Shown here: one piece after another, positions 1-11,081 of the stretch
How the letters are laid out: each line of letters starts with the position of its first letter
How positions within the stretch are numbered: position 1 is the first letter of the stretch
Source: Apostichopus californicus
Lineage: Eukaryota > Echinodermata > Holothuroidea > Aspidochirotida > Stichopodidae
DNA: 26,522 bases
Assembly (NCBI GenBank): GCA_020650975.1
Contig: JAIPMN010020206.1
Span: forward strand, 1 to 26,522
Reading direction: 5' to 3'
Made by a program: the position numbers and the translations under genes
Notes under the pieces: model-generated
The model's database searches: none
What the model was told of the DNA's origin: nothing
Seen by the model: the letters and a program-made list of their open reading frames with translations, nothing else

Positions 1-974
1 AACAAATGCCGAAAATGTCCTGTGACGTTTAACTCTTATTAATTGATCAGAAAAAGATTCCCGCCTTGAATCAAAACTTGTAAGTTGTAATAAAACTTAA
101 ATCAGCGAATCCTAATAAAATAAATATCTGTGCTCTTCATGTATTCAGATTCAATCTCAAGTCTTTCTTTCAGTAGCCTAGGCTACGAAACATATTACAA
201 TAAATATCTGAAATAATACAAATAATGAGATCAGAAAGGTGCTTGTTTGAATCTGTAATAGAAACGGCTGATTGGCACATTTAAGTTCAAGTAACTCCAG
301 ATAACGATACGGTACCTGCAATTCGAAGACCGATAAACACACATTTCATTGGCCGTGTATATAATCAGGGGACCGAATAGTCAAGCATTCTTAACCTGGG
401 AGAGGTTCTGTTCAAAAAGTCTTGGAGGTGGGAGAACATGCTCCACAAATTATTTAGGTGTATGAACCCTGGGGCAGTGGCTCAGCCAGAATTTTTTAAT
501 GAGTGGGTGTGTGTAGGGGGATGTAGAGTGCAGTGATTATAAAATAGTGATCTGTGCACATAAATTGAAATGCATGCTATTTAGTTGATCAACTTCAGGT
601 TAAAGGAGGATAGGTAGTTCAGAGATACACTTGACATATCTTTTTGTAAATTGACATTGAAAAGAAGCACTTCAGTGCAATGTCATGGTTTGACTGATAC
701 TTATTGTATGAACTTGAAAAAAGAAATTTATGCATGTTTATAATTGCATTGTGCATAGTGTTGAGATTCTGTTGATCTCCATAGTCTTGTAAACTTAGAT
801 ATATTTGTCCAATATTGTAAATATAGGTTTCTAAGCTGTCATGAACTTGAAGAATTCTTATATCTCCGGTCATGTAAAAGTGGTTATGTTTGTGGTCCCA
901 GAAATAACTTTATTGTGATGGGTCTACTGTTATTTGAAATCTCTGGTCAGACATATGTTGACATGTGTTATTGA
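1..974. other. Intronic sequence, no gene seen
   Basis: This stretch lies upstream of the RhoGEF exon at 2267 and is most simply read as part of its intron. I looked for preceding exons of the RhoGEF WD40-like region on the + strand and saw none. The 84-codon open frame on the minus strand (619-873) has no recognisable content and lies in AT-rich sequence, so it is probably chance. Confidence 0.5.
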
Positions 975-1101
975 TATTGTTAATGTAGGTGAATGCTATT
1001 GGTCTTGCTAATGTAGGCGTGTTTGTGTGGTCTTGTTAATGTAGGTGTGTTTGTGCGGTCTTGTTAATGTAGGTGTGTTTGTGTGGTCCTGGAAATGTAG
1101 A
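975..1101 (+). repeat. 28-bp minisatellite, about 4.5 copies
   Basis: The motif GGTCTTGTTAATGTAGG recurs at 1001, 1029, 1057 and 1085, an exact 28-bp period, with a degenerate partial copy before it. The units differ by single changes (gcta/gtta, gtgt/gtgc). It lies in the RhoGEF intron, directly beside the tail end of the SINE copy. Confidence 0.9.
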
Positions 1102-1177
1102 TAAGTTTTTTACTGGTCCCCACTCCTGTGAACCACTCGGGACGAAAATGCCGGTCCCCATATTGCATACCAGGTGC

Positions 1178-1265
1178 GTATGTATGTATGTATGTATGTA
1201 TGTATGTATGTATGTATGTATGTATGTATGTATGTATGCGTGTATGTATGTATGTATGTATGTAT
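1178..1265 (+). repeat. (GTAT)n microsatellite, about 22 units
   Basis: Nearly perfect GTAT repeats with one interruption (gcg) near 1239. It sits at the 3' end of the minus-strand SINE and is best read as its expanded tail. The tetranucleotide unit makes open frames in several registers on both strands (poly YVCM and THIHT type), which are not genes. Confidence 0.95.
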
Positions 1266-1493
1266 TTTAGATCCTCCTGCAAGCAGGAACTTGCGAAGAA
1301 GCCTCATTTGGCTTACCAAAGCCGCAAGCTGACCGAAGTCAGTCTCTTACATTCATATTTAATGTCCATGATTATGAATTGGCAATTGTCAACAACTCTG
1401 TAACTGGACGACATACATTAATCTTGGAGTGACTCGAACCGGGGACCTTATGATTGGAAGGCACCGACGTTAACTATTGAGCTAACACTCCAC
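1178..1493 (-). mobile_element. tRNA-derived SINE with (GTAT)n tail
   Basis: Read on the minus strand, the element starts with a tRNA-like head. It has an A-box-like TAGCTCAATAGTT near 1485 and a B box GGTTCGAGTC at 1431-1440. GGAGTG at the 5' end matches CACTCC after the B box, a remnant acceptor stem. A non-tRNA body follows with three short hairpins in a row: CTGAC/GTCAG, GGCTT/AAGCC and TCCTGC/GCAGGA. The 3' end is an (ATAC)n tail, which is the GTAT microsatellite on the + strand. The T stem does not pair, so this is not a working tRNA. The structure is that of a SINE; the family name is not known to me. No clear target-site duplication was seen. Confidence 0.75.
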
Positions 1494-2266
1494 GCTCCAC
1501 AATTATTGGTCTTGTATGTTGGTGAAGGTTGTAAAGTCTATCATAGAAAGTGCTCTGGTCAGCCTGATACAACCTATCAAAAGTCTGGTGCTATGTAGGC
1601 ACTCAAAAGGATAGTACCTTGTGAGCACTGGATGTGGAAAAATATTTCAAAGTTACAGTTAAAAGTTGAAATATTCCAGTTGTATAAATATCACTACTAA
1701 AAGTGTGATAACCCAATCTGAGCACTTCCCTAGTGTTAAAATTTGTGTTTCACTTAGATAGCTTGTTGAAAGTTTTGTATGAAGGCAATTTTCCCCCTTT
1801 CTCTTTTTGGTCTTGAGGGAGAGGGGGGGGGGGGTTCTGCTGAAATGTAGATCAAGTTTTTAATTAACCTGAGGGATAGCAATACCAACTTTAGCCAGAG
1901 GGTTAAATGGTAAGTACAATTGAGTGCAGCACCCATGTCCATAGAGGGATATCTAAATAAGTATGAAGTAGAAAACATGATAATTATCTAAAGAATTGTA
2001 AAAGAGAAAGCTTGATGTAAGTCATTGTGTGTCCATTTTCATCACTGGCAAGAGTTTAGTATTTAAGCATAGTATGACTGCATAAACTATTAGCTATTAG
2101 CTTCCTACTTAAATGTTAACCTTGGTATCATTTGCTTATGAAGATGAGGTGAACAATTAAAGTCCCTGTGTTCAACCAATTGTTGTAATTATTGTCCAAA
2201 ACCCTTTAATGATATTTCTGAACAATATAGCTTCTTCATGTCCCCCATTCTGCACATTTCTCATAG
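1494..2266. other. Intronic sequence before the RhoGEF exon
   Basis: No gene seen. It contains a 12-base G run at 1823-1834. The 3' end (about 2215-2266) is pyrimidine-rich and ends in ctcatag, a normal splice acceptor for the following exon. Confidence 0.5.
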
Positions 2267-2736
2267 GATCCGATGCTATCATTCGCCAACACAAAGCGGC
2301 CTGCCTGAGAATCACAGCATTGCTAGTGTGCAGAGACCTACTGTGGATGGGGACCAGTGCTGGAGTGGTCCTTACTCTTCCAATGCCAAAACTTGGTCTC
2401 GGCTCAACCACCTTGAAAGAGTCGCCGACAGCGACCGGTTCCAATCAAGGTCACACGGGCCACGTCCGTTTCTTGACCTTTGTCGACCTCAACAATGCCT
2501 TCTCCAACAACAACAACACCAGCAAACGGATCACCTTGCCAAACGCAGCGGACAGGGTGAACGAGAACTTAGCAGATGTAGCGGTGACGAACCAGGATGA
2601 GAGGAGGAAGTCCGGATCAAGTGGGATGATGGTGATTAGTGGCGGTGATGGGTACGAAGACTTCGGGGCTACCACCCCCAATGAACTGGCTGGGAAAGAG
2701 GACAGTACCAATCATTTACTGTTGTGGCAAGTGTAA
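2267..2736 (+). CDS. ARHGEF17: Last coding exon of ARHGEF17/ARHGEF10-type RhoGEF
   Basis: The visible part encodes about 155 residues of the C-terminal WD40-like domain of a Rho guanine-nucleotide exchange factor. Such proteins activate RhoA-type GTPases at the actin cytoskeleton through a DH domain, which lies outside this window. The exon opens after tctcatag at 2266, splitting a Gly/Ser-region codon after its first base. Family-like stretches are LLVCRDLLWMGTSAGVVLTL, GHTGHVRFLTFV, MMVISGGDGYEDF and the closing DSTNHLLLWQV followed by TAA. From memory, vertebrate ARHGEF17 ends with a similar ISGGQGYRNF ... DSTLLIWQV, and ARHGEF10/10L share the LLWVGT motif. A low-complexity polar linker (four Asn, then a charged segment) separates the two conserved blocks, where vertebrate proteins also carry a variable insert. 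The ATG at 2209 lies in the intron and is not the start. Placement in the ARHGEF10/17 family is firm; the choice of ARHGEF17 over ARHGEF10 is less so. Confidence 0.8.
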
Positions 2737-3458
2737 CCTGCAAGGAGGAAGAACCGAAACGACAAGGGAACTATGAGGTCAGGTTGTGAGGGTAGTGTCG
2801 ATCCTCCTGAAAGAAATTAAATTAACCTATCCATGTGATGGGAAATGGTCTCTATGGTGGATAGATGTAATTGGTGTTAGGGAATAGAATTGGGAGTTGG
2901 ACGAAAATGCTATACTGGAAGAAGACTGAAATTGCTAAGATAAAATAGGAGGACAAATATGGGAACAGCATATTTTTACTGAGAGAGAACCTTCCTTTTA
3001 AGAATTGATGATGTCTGTCAGTAAATATTTGTATCCTTTTTTTTGAGGCTGTTAAATGTAGAGGAGTTTAAACTAATACTGTGATAGGCATTAGGATAGG
3101 ATAATAGGTGCCCTAAATATGATGTGGTTATGTGTTAAAGGTATCAGAGAAATATATGAATATAAGCACCTTGATGTGCATACCGTATCTTGTGTTTAGT
3201 AATCTGAGAAGTAAATTAGCGACAAAATTCACCCTTTTATATGCCATTGAGCCTTGCTGTTAGTAGTCTACAAGTCTTGTTATTTTATGCATGTCTTTAC
3301 CACATTTATTTTATTCTGTGGGTTGTAACAAAAGCAGTATTGTATTTGGAATCTTATGTGACTACTACAGAAATTTCTGTTATTTATCACACAACATAGT
3401 TTCTGTGAGCATTGAATATAGTTGGGATATGTCTCACAGGTATCAAGCATGAAGAAGA
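2737..3458 (+). other. Probable 3' UTR of the RhoGEF gene
   Basis: Non-coding sequence directly after the TAA stop. A variant polyadenylation signal ATTAAA lies at 2816-2821, another at 3560-3565 and a canonical AATAAA at 3966-3971. I cannot tell which is used, so the 3' end could lie from about 2.84 kb to beyond 4 kb. Confidence 0.45.
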
Positions 3459-3488
3459 GGGGGTGGGGGTGGGTGGGTGGGTGGGGGA
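3459..3488 (+). other. G-quadruplex candidate
   Basis: Six runs of three or more G separated by single T residues: GGGGG T GGGGG T GGG T GGG T GGG T GGGGG. One-base loops are the most stable intramolecular G-quadruplex arrangement. It lies on the sense strand about 720 bases after the RhoGEF stop, so it could also form in the RNA if the 3' UTR reaches this far. Confidence 0.85.
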
Positions 3489-6400
3489 GATTTCAGATTC
3501 AATGATGTTACTGGCATTCTCATAATCATGATGAAGTGTAGTCAGTACTGACTTTTAAAATTAAACAATTTCTCATGGTCAGAAACCCTTATAACTTTCA
3601 AGAGGACTGCCCTTGTGTAACTGAAAACAAAATTTAGGTCACTTAAGCTCAAAGTGGCTTGATTTGTGGGATACCATGACATTAGTGTTTGTAACCGAAT
3701 TTACTTGTGCACATGTGGCTGCTTATTTTACACACATTCTAGACATCAGGCACATGTGGATCTGTCCATTGGACACACATACATCCAACATGAATATGGG
3801 TTATATTTGTTTGAAAGTGATCCATAACAGACTACTTGACAACGAGTTTGGCAAAACACCTATTGTAAGACCTTGTTGTCCATGGGACAACCAGGAAAAA
3901 TCCTTAAGATTTGGCCTGGACACACCTATCACTATCCATTTAAACACACACATGAAAGTTATATGAATAAATAGATGTAGGTGTCCATTTTATACTTCAT
4001 ATGTGATCCATTTGACACCCATGTAACTTCCTATTAGGTAGTCATGGATTTGTTTATTGGACACAAATGTGCCTGTCTAGTAGACAGACATTTATGTGTA
4101 CATTTATGTTGACTATTAAACAGTCTGTGATGTAGTTTGGTGATACAGTTTTGGTCATGAGTGATGTTTACTTCTCTGCAAGAAGTATACTGACATAAGA
4201 AAGGTTTTATCTCCACTGTTTGAATTTAAAGATGTCATAAAGACATGGATGTCGCTTGCTAAAAGCACAAAAAAAAACAGATATATATGTCTACAAGGGC
4301 ACTTCCTTGCAATCCTTGCTGACTGAAAGTGCCAGCAGTCCTGTTATGTGTTGGTGCTTAACTAAATGTGTTGGTGCTTTGGTGTTGGGATGGTGCTGAC
4401 CAAAGGTGTTGGTATATTGGTACTACAGAAGATACTAGTTTCATTCCCCCACTTTACTTGATCATTTTTCTGTTTGAAGATCTACTTGTGTGTGACTTCT
4501 AACAAACATTTATTCATTTGTTAGTATGAAGTTGACAGAAAGTCATATAAATTCATATGAAAGTATCATGAATTTGACACATCAAATGAGCCAGTCATGT
4601 CACATCAATTTCCATTCAAAACCTGTATTCATGGGATTTGGCAATTTTACTACCTGTGAGACTACTGAAAAGTGTTAGGCCAGTGAACTTTCTTTTTATT
4701 TCTTTTTTTTTATAATAATTGTCCTGAGAATTTTAAGACGGACATGAGAGAGTTGGTACTAGATCCATCTGTCATTATATTTCTTCTTGTTAGTTTTGTT
4801 CTACTCGTAATGACTCCAAATATCCTTGTTCATTATTTTGCAAGTGTTTTATTCTCTCTGATTTAGTTAAATATGTGCAACTATTGCCATCAGTTTTGTC
4901 AATCTATCTCTATTGATAGCAAACATTCGTGTAATATTCACCTTCTTGTATAACCCTTCTTGTAGGACCTACTCTGTATCTACCTGATACGGTTTTGTGA
5001 TCATCGATGATATGTAGATTAGAGCACTGTTGTAATTATTGTGAACTTACAGGTTGTAATTAAGCCCAAATTTATGCCAAGGAAGATTTCAACATTTTGT
5101 ATATTCATATTACTATGTATTGGTGTATGATTTTGATGGTATTGTAGATGTGGCTGCACCCATTCATTGTCATAGGACCATTGTCAGAGTCTCCATTTCA
5201 GTATGTCCGTTTATAGTCCTCTAACCAAGAGATTTAACAGTCATATATCTCCGTTTAAATGTTCTTCTGCTAGGTTGATGCATCAGCCACAAAAGTATGT
5301 GAATACTAGGAATTACCATTGGTCAAGGAATAAGGTGATGGGGGGGGGGGGGGTGCTGTTAGTTTTAAGAACAAAGCAACTTGAAAGATGAACTCTGAAC
5401 CAAATGTGAGATATTGAGCTCACAAGCTGTTAAGCAATTAAATTATTGATATGAAATTAGAGTATGACATTCCCAGGCAAGGTGCATAGTTCAATAAGCA
5501 AATGTCAGATAATGGCATTCTCACCTCAGACCAACATCTGGTAGGAAATTGGGGAAAAACTGAAAAGGAGAATGATTTGGGGGATCTTTGTTTCTGGATG
5601 ATACTGAATCATGGAAGAAGAGAGAAATTAAGTGAGTACCAGCTCCATCATTTTCAGTGTTTAACTGATATCTAACTACTCGTAAAACGCCGAAAGTGAG
5701 ACGGAATTCTTCAAAGTTCATTTCTAACACTGCACTAGACTGATCATATCATTATTACCATTCTAAGTTACAGCTGGCATTATGAGCTTATTGTGACATC
5801 ACAATAATAATTACCATTACTCATCTTGGTATAAACCACATCTTTTGCCTCAAGCTGTGATTAATAGTTCTATAAACTCACTTTCATTTTAAATGTCTCA
5901 CTGTTACGTTTGATTTTAAATTTTTCTCTGTACAACGACTGATTCAAAATCCTCACAAAAACAAATTGTTTTATGTCAGATTTAGCCACCTCCTTTGCCT
6001 AATACAAGTTCCTCAATAATAATGACCAATCAATCAGCAATTTAATGGAGGGTGCAAACACCAAAGATGACAATTATGAGGTCTCTGGTGGTCATAAGTA
6101 TTAACCTGCATTACCTATGCCAGGTGTATTTCCAAAATGATGACTCCTATCTTCCTTTGACGAGGTGCTGTAGATGTAGGTGCTGTAATGATATTTAAGC
6201 AACAAGAGTATGAACTTTGTTGTATTTGCTTTAATACTGGATTGACTTGAGGCGACCGTAGACTGATAACTAATGTACAACTTCCTTTAGTATATTGAAT
6301 AATTAGCAAAGGTGCAATTTTATTCAATCTTTCATGTTTTTGATGACAGTGGGGATATTTTGGCCAAATGTGTGCTTTCTTCTTTGCATTTTTTTTTGGG

Positions 6401-7195
6401 GGGGGTTTTTTTGCTCTCTCACTTTTTTTCATATTCGGTAGTATTCATAGTTACAAACCACAAGATAGTTTATGTAGTAATAATATTTAAAATTATTTTA
6501 TTATTAAGTCTTTCCTTAGTGTGTGTATATATCCTTTGTATGTATTTATACCAGAGCTCATTATCATAGTTAAACTAACAGATCAACTAATTATTATTTT
6601 TTGCGTGTTTGTTTTACACCTTCATTGTTTATCTCAAGATTTATTCGCAATCTTCACCATGTTTGGAGAAAGTCGTAGACAACATGGATATCATCCCAAA
6701 GGTTTTCACTTTTTTTCAGGTTTACAGGTGATGTCTCTAAACTTTTCTGCTAGCCCATTATGAAAAAAAACAATGTCCTTTGTGCGTTTCACCTGCCAAT
6801 AAACACATAGCACTTAAACGTACTTATTAATATTGTCTCATAAACGTGCATCTCTATCAAGTATGATTTAACAAGGTACAGTCTTCATTTAGTGCACAAC
6901 TGAGACACTTATCTAACAATACTTGTGATGTTCTGTTACTGGAGTTTAATGTGGAATCATTCATTACACAACAAACTATAATAATGAAATACATTTCTTC
7001 AAAAACAGTTATACTGAAGAGACCAAACCTGTCAGCCAGGGCCAAATCTATTTATGTCCAGGACTTTGAAACATTCTCCTGGCTTACACGCTGCTGCTAT
7101 CTCTCCTTATCTTCTCTCAACCATCTTGCACATCTGGAACATCTTGTTTTACCAGTGTTCGGTTACTTTACCAGTAAGAAGCCCTCCTGATTCCT
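3489..7195. other. No recognisable gene
   Basis: AT-rich sequence with only short open frames lacking family motifs. It may include the end of the RhoGEF 3' UTR (AATAAA at 3966-3971). Segments at about 3766, 3890, 4007 and 4055 share a loose TCCATTGGACAC-like core, perhaps a decayed repeat with irregular spacing. Homopolymers include G at 5340-5353 and T followed by G then T at 6391-6412. Confidence 0.5.
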
Positions 7196-7221
7196 CCCCC
7201 CCCCACCACCCCCCCCCCCCC
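7196..7221 (+). repeat. Poly(C) tract
   Basis: Two C runs (7196-7204 and 7209-7221) separated by a short A/C spacer; G-rich on the minus strand. Nothing else is seen nearby. Confidence 0.9.
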
Positions 7222-7460
7222 ATGACAGAAAAACACACACATGCTCACAAGTAGAAGAACAAGTGGCTACCTGAGGAGGACAATTCGATGAGAGAAACTC
7301 ATTATTTTGTATCCAAGAATCTGGTAAACATTACACATGGTAGGCCCACATTAAACATACAGACATGTCCTTCAGTAAAACCCTTACACTGACCTGGACA
7401 GTGTGAGGTCAGTGAACTGCTGTACTACATTAAAAATGTGTCAAAAAATCTGACTTTAAT

Positions 7461-7517
7461 ATGAAGGATAGTTAGTCCTTAAGCCTAACTTATGAAGGAT
7501 AGTTAGTCCTTAAGCCT
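7461..7517 (+). repeat. 31-bp direct duplication
   Basis: The 26-base segment beginning ATGAAGGATAGTTAG is present at 7461-7486 and again, unchanged, at 7492-7517, with a short spacer. Identity of the copies points to a recent duplication. Confidence 0.95.
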
Positions 7518-7628
7518 TCCTCAAAAATTGTCTAGACTCGCCACTGTCAACATTAACTTCTTTCTCAGTGAGCAGTTTGGGAAATATAAGTTTTGAAATC
7601 ATGCAGCAAAAATTATATTTACTATTTT

Positions 7629-7790
7629 GCATCCAATGTTGGATTAGTACAGGATCAAAGTATACCCTATTCATAATTACACCTCGGTCACTTTATTTTT
7701 TATTTCTTCGCATGCAATGTAGGATTAGCACAGAATCAAAGTATACCCTATTCAGAATTACACCTCAGTCACTTCATTTTTTATTTCTTG
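7629..7790 (+). repeat. 81-bp tandem duplication
   Basis: Copy 1 (7629-7709) and copy 2 (7710-7790) share the order GCAATGTAGGATTAG, ATCAAAGTATACCCTATTCA, AATTACACCTC and TTTTTTATTTCTT, with roughly 10 differences. The 81-bp unit is a multiple of three, so an open frame (7568-7831) shows a 27-residue peptide repeat. I see no reason to call it a gene. Confidence 0.93.
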
Positions 7791-8388
7791 AACAGTTTTT
7801 TCATGGAGGTATGTTCAAGTTCAAACAGTGACAACTATTGATGTTTCATCTTTTTCAAACATGTAACATATTTTAGAGAATCATGTATAAAATTGTGTAT
7901 ATAGTAATAGTAAACTTAGAGTATTTCACCCTAAAACCTTATTAAAAAAATTATTCAAAGGAGCTAGTCTCTGATTTAAAAAAAAAAATGCTCGTACAGT
8001 TCTTTTTTATTTAAGAAAAAGGTTCTGACATATATATGAACACAAAATATATATTTAAAACAATCAGTTGTTCCTACAATTTTTTACACTTTTGACTGTA
8101 AGCTGTCAAATAATAACCAGTGTTAACGTAGCCAACTCTTTCTTTCTGTTTGTTGTTCAGCCTAAAATTACTCATCAAATTGGTTGTAATAAATTTAAGG
8201 AAAAGAAAAGATTGTCATCTTTCGTTGTTATTGCATTGTTTTGTCAACTTAATCTTGAAATCTATTTTTAATTGTTTTAACTATTACTTAACTATCTTTT
8301 TATCCACAGGGATGTCCAATTGGTAAAAGATGTGACACCCATTGGGGTGGGAAGCAGGGAATCCACATGCATAGATGAAAAGCCTACC
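7791..8388. other. No recognisable gene
   Basis: AT-rich sequence with A and T runs and no recognisable feature. Confidence 0.5.
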
Positions 8389-8445
8389 CCAATATTTGTT
8401 TTTAACTCCAATATTTGTTTTTAACCCCAATATTTGTTTTTAAAT
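8389..8445 (+). repeat. 19-bp tandem repeat, 3 copies
   Basis: CCAATATTTGTTTTTAA followed by two variable bases starts at 8389, 8408 and 8427. Copies are nearly identical. Confidence 0.95.
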
Positions 8446-8765
8446 AGGGTTCTTATGAATGTTAATGTCTTTGCCAGAGTAGTCCCTCTTACTCTAGACA
8501 GAACAACCCTCTAGATAGTGTTGCCATATTTCTTTGATTGAAAAGAGGGGCCCAGCATCCTGGTGGAGGGCTGCATCTATTTATTTTGACTCACCCCTCT
8601 TTTGTAATCTAGTGGTTTGTGCCATTTTAGTCTGCGATTCATAAAAAAATTATTATTTTTCAACTTCACAAAGACCTTTAGAAAATCACCAGATAGTTTG
8701 CCAGCAGGAAAATATATTTTTGTTACAAAAGCTGGACAATCCCGATTAATCTGGACATATTGTAA

Positions 8766-9002
8766 CCCCACTCTAGATAGTCTGTTACTTTGTTGGACAA
8801 AGTATAGCCCAGTATAGATAGTCTCAGTTGCTTTGTTGGACAAATGATAGCCCAGTCTAGTCTCTCTAGCTTTGTGAATGATACCCCACTATTCAAAGTC
8901 TTGCTTTGTAGGATAAATGATACCATGCTCTTGATAGTCTCGTTTGTTGAATTAATGATAGCCCAGTCTATATAGTCTCTCATACCTTCGTGGATAAATG
9001 TG
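8766..9002 (+). repeat. Degenerate minisatellite of about 40 bp, 6 copies
   Basis: A unit of the form CCCAGTCTAGATAGTCTC, GCTTTGTTGGA, CAAATGATAG repeats six times, starting near 8766, 8808, 8851, 8885, 8924 and 8961. Lengths are 34-43 bp. The copies are well diverged. A 98-codon minus-strand open frame over it (8723-9019) shows repeated LDWAII-like peptides and is probably a by-product of the array. Confidence 0.85.
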
Positions 9003-10199
9003 CTATTCATCACAAACATATTTCATTTTGTAAATTCCTTCCCCATTTGTTGATATGTAAGACAGTAATTCTAGTATATTGTGGTTGGTTTGGCCAATAC
9101 TGATTCATCACAAACATTATTTTCTTTCCAGGTTTTATTCTCTACCTTTAAGCAAAGGCAGGTGAATAACATGGAAATTTCTCAACTCAATATAAGATGA
9201 AGCATTCAACAGACGGTGAGCAACCTTGCTGCACTTCAGTAGCAAGATCTGACCCGTTTCCAGGTGAGATGCAGGACACCAAATTGTTTAGAAAAACAAT
9301 CCTAAATAAATTGTTTAGGAAAACAGATCTTCACCACACTACTTTCTGACCTTCAAGTATACACTTGTGTTGAAGCATGGATGAATTCAAGGGCAACATA
9401 TTATGCTCAGATGGTTGGAAAAATGGGGGGGAGGAGGAGGAATGGGAGAGGAGTATGGAGACGGAGGGGGGTTGCCATGTCATTTTCTCTGAACAGAAAA
9501 CTAGGCTGACCACTTTGACCTAAACTTATGACAATTTTAATTGGCCTTTCACTACATCATGGTAAAATATAGAAAGAAATACTCGGAACTACAGCATATA
9601 TTTAGCACCTGTAAAAATTATATTCCTTGCGGTTTTCCAAACGATAAGAAGAAAATAAATATCGACATATGTACATACACATCACAGAATCGTTGCTATG
9701 GATGTTTGAAAAATAAAATAGAAATATTCAAATGAATCTACCAAATAATCTAGATCTACCATCTACTTACTTAATATTTAAAAATTAAAACTTTTTCATT
9801 TAAAGTAACACCACTTAATTTCTGCTGGAAAAAATTTCTGGCTCATTTTAATTCAATTAAAAAGCTAGGCTGCTCTTTCAATTATTTTATTCTTTTTTCC
9901 TTTTTTTCTTTCTTTGTCAATTTTCGTTTAAATGAATTAGCTACCATATATATGTATTGCAAAGAGCTGAGGCTTGACCTTAAGAGAGTTTTCTATGTAT
10001 TCTGTGATCTTCACTATTATCATCATCTTACTAGCTTATCCTGATATCCAGACAAGATTTTCTGTCCAACATGGCAAATGCAACACATGAAAAGCAGTAC
10101 CATAAGCAATTTGCATGCGGTTCATACCAAACTGTGGGCAGTGACATTACTTACATACAACCATAAGGTATCAGGACACAAATCCTGATAGGGGATTGA
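9003..10199. other. No recognisable gene
   Basis: AT-rich sequence. The only notable part is a G/A-rich stretch at 9418-9475 with a seven-base G run at 9425-9431. Confidence 0.5.
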
Positions 10200-10307
10200 A
10201 AAACAAAGTTTTAAAATGAGTAAACAAATTTTATGGGCAAACATAGGATTTGAACCTGGAACCTAAGGACTATACCCTTGTTCTTTACCAACTGAACTAT
10301 CCAGCCC
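10200..10307 (-). mobile_element. tRNA-derived SINE copy B
   Basis: On the minus strand the head carries an A box TAGTTCAGTTGG (10288-10299) and a B box GGTTCAAATCC (10246-10256), about 32 bases apart as in tRNA genes. The head is preceded by GCTGGA, and after the B box comes an AT-rich stretch with TTTGTTTACTCAT. The same order occurs in the copy at 14425-14506, so both are read as one SINE family. The arms do not fold into a full cloverleaf by eye, so it is not called a tRNA gene. Confidence 0.65.
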
Positions 10308-10897
10308 TGTGTTGCTGGTGATTCCTCTATAACTATTCCTTTGCTGGGAAGCCACAGAACCCAAAGGCCATGCAATCTCGTATCTCACCAGCATTTGTTA
10401 GGACACAACAAAGCAGGGCAGAGAGGACAATTGCTATAGAATTTGAACGTTTAAAATATATCTATAAAAGTTTGAACAGAGAACGGATTTGGAAATTTGG
10501 TGAATTGAAGAATACAAACTATATGATATCAGTGGAACCATTCTGTTCTAAAAACTTATGACATAAAATCATTGAAAAATACTTTGGATTCCTAATTAGA
10601 TGCACAGCTCAACAATTGCAGATGATTTATAACAGAGTAATGATAACTTTGTCAAATATATCAAACGATATGCCATGTAAACTAACCAATTGAATGAACC
10701 TACAGCAAAGATTTCCAATTATAGGTTAAAACTGACCAATGACAGCTGGCTATATCTGAATATGTTAAATGTAGTAATTTATCTCTTTTTGAAGGTAATC
10801 TTGTAATAAAAGTGTGAAAAATAGTACTCTTATACAGAAGTTAACTTGTGCTTTGAAACAAAAATCACAATCACATAATTCTTACAGAAATGGGGCA
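10308..10897. other. No recognisable gene
   Basis: The 63-codon open frame at 10370-10561 has no family motif and no supporting splice structure. Confidence 0.5.
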
Positions 10898-11081
10898 AAA
10901 GAAGAACATGAAAAGGGGAATGAGGCAATGAAGGGGATAGGGATATGAAGGGGAAGGAGGGTCAATGTGAGAAAGGTTAGGAAGAGGATGGAGAAGGAAA
11001 GATGGAGGGATAGGGTGATGGATAGGGGTGAGGGATAATGGTGAGGGAGAGGAGTGGGAGAAAGGAGGAGAGAGAGGGTAA
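10898..11081 (+). repeat. Polypurine tract
   Basis: About 180 bases made almost wholly of A and G (repeated GAAGGGGA, GGAGGGA, GAGAGG blocks) with few pyrimidine interruptions. Such tracts can adopt triplex (H-DNA) structure. The opposite strand gives a leucine/serine/proline-rich open frame with no meaning as a gene. Confidence 0.85.

Noticed and set aside
451-520. Possible decayed repeat start (CAGTGGCTCAGCCAGAA then T-rich, G-rich)
   Set aside because: It resembles repeat ends I recall from marine invertebrates, but there is no second copy or boundary here to support it.
1064-1403. Several open frames on both strands over the GTAT repeat
   Set aside because: All are the tetranucleotide microsatellite read in different registers.
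1431-1493. tRNA gene
   Set aside because: The A and B boxes and an acceptor remnant are present, but the T stem and anticodon stem do not pair. It reads better as a SINE head.
3755-4070. Dispersed TCCATTGGACAC-like motifs
   Set aside because: Spacing is irregular (about 124, 45, 72 and 48 bases) and matches are weak, so no array could be defined.
7568-7831. 87-codon frame with a 27-residue internal repeat
   Set aside because: The peptide repeat follows from an 81-bp DNA duplication; AT-rich, no known domain.
8389-9002. CRISPR-like repeats
   Set aside because: Contiguous tandem repeats without unique spacers in animal DNA; not a CRISPR array.
8723-9019. 98-codon minus-strand frame with LDWAII-type repeats
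   Set aside because: By-product of the degenerate 40-bp array; no sign of coding constraint.
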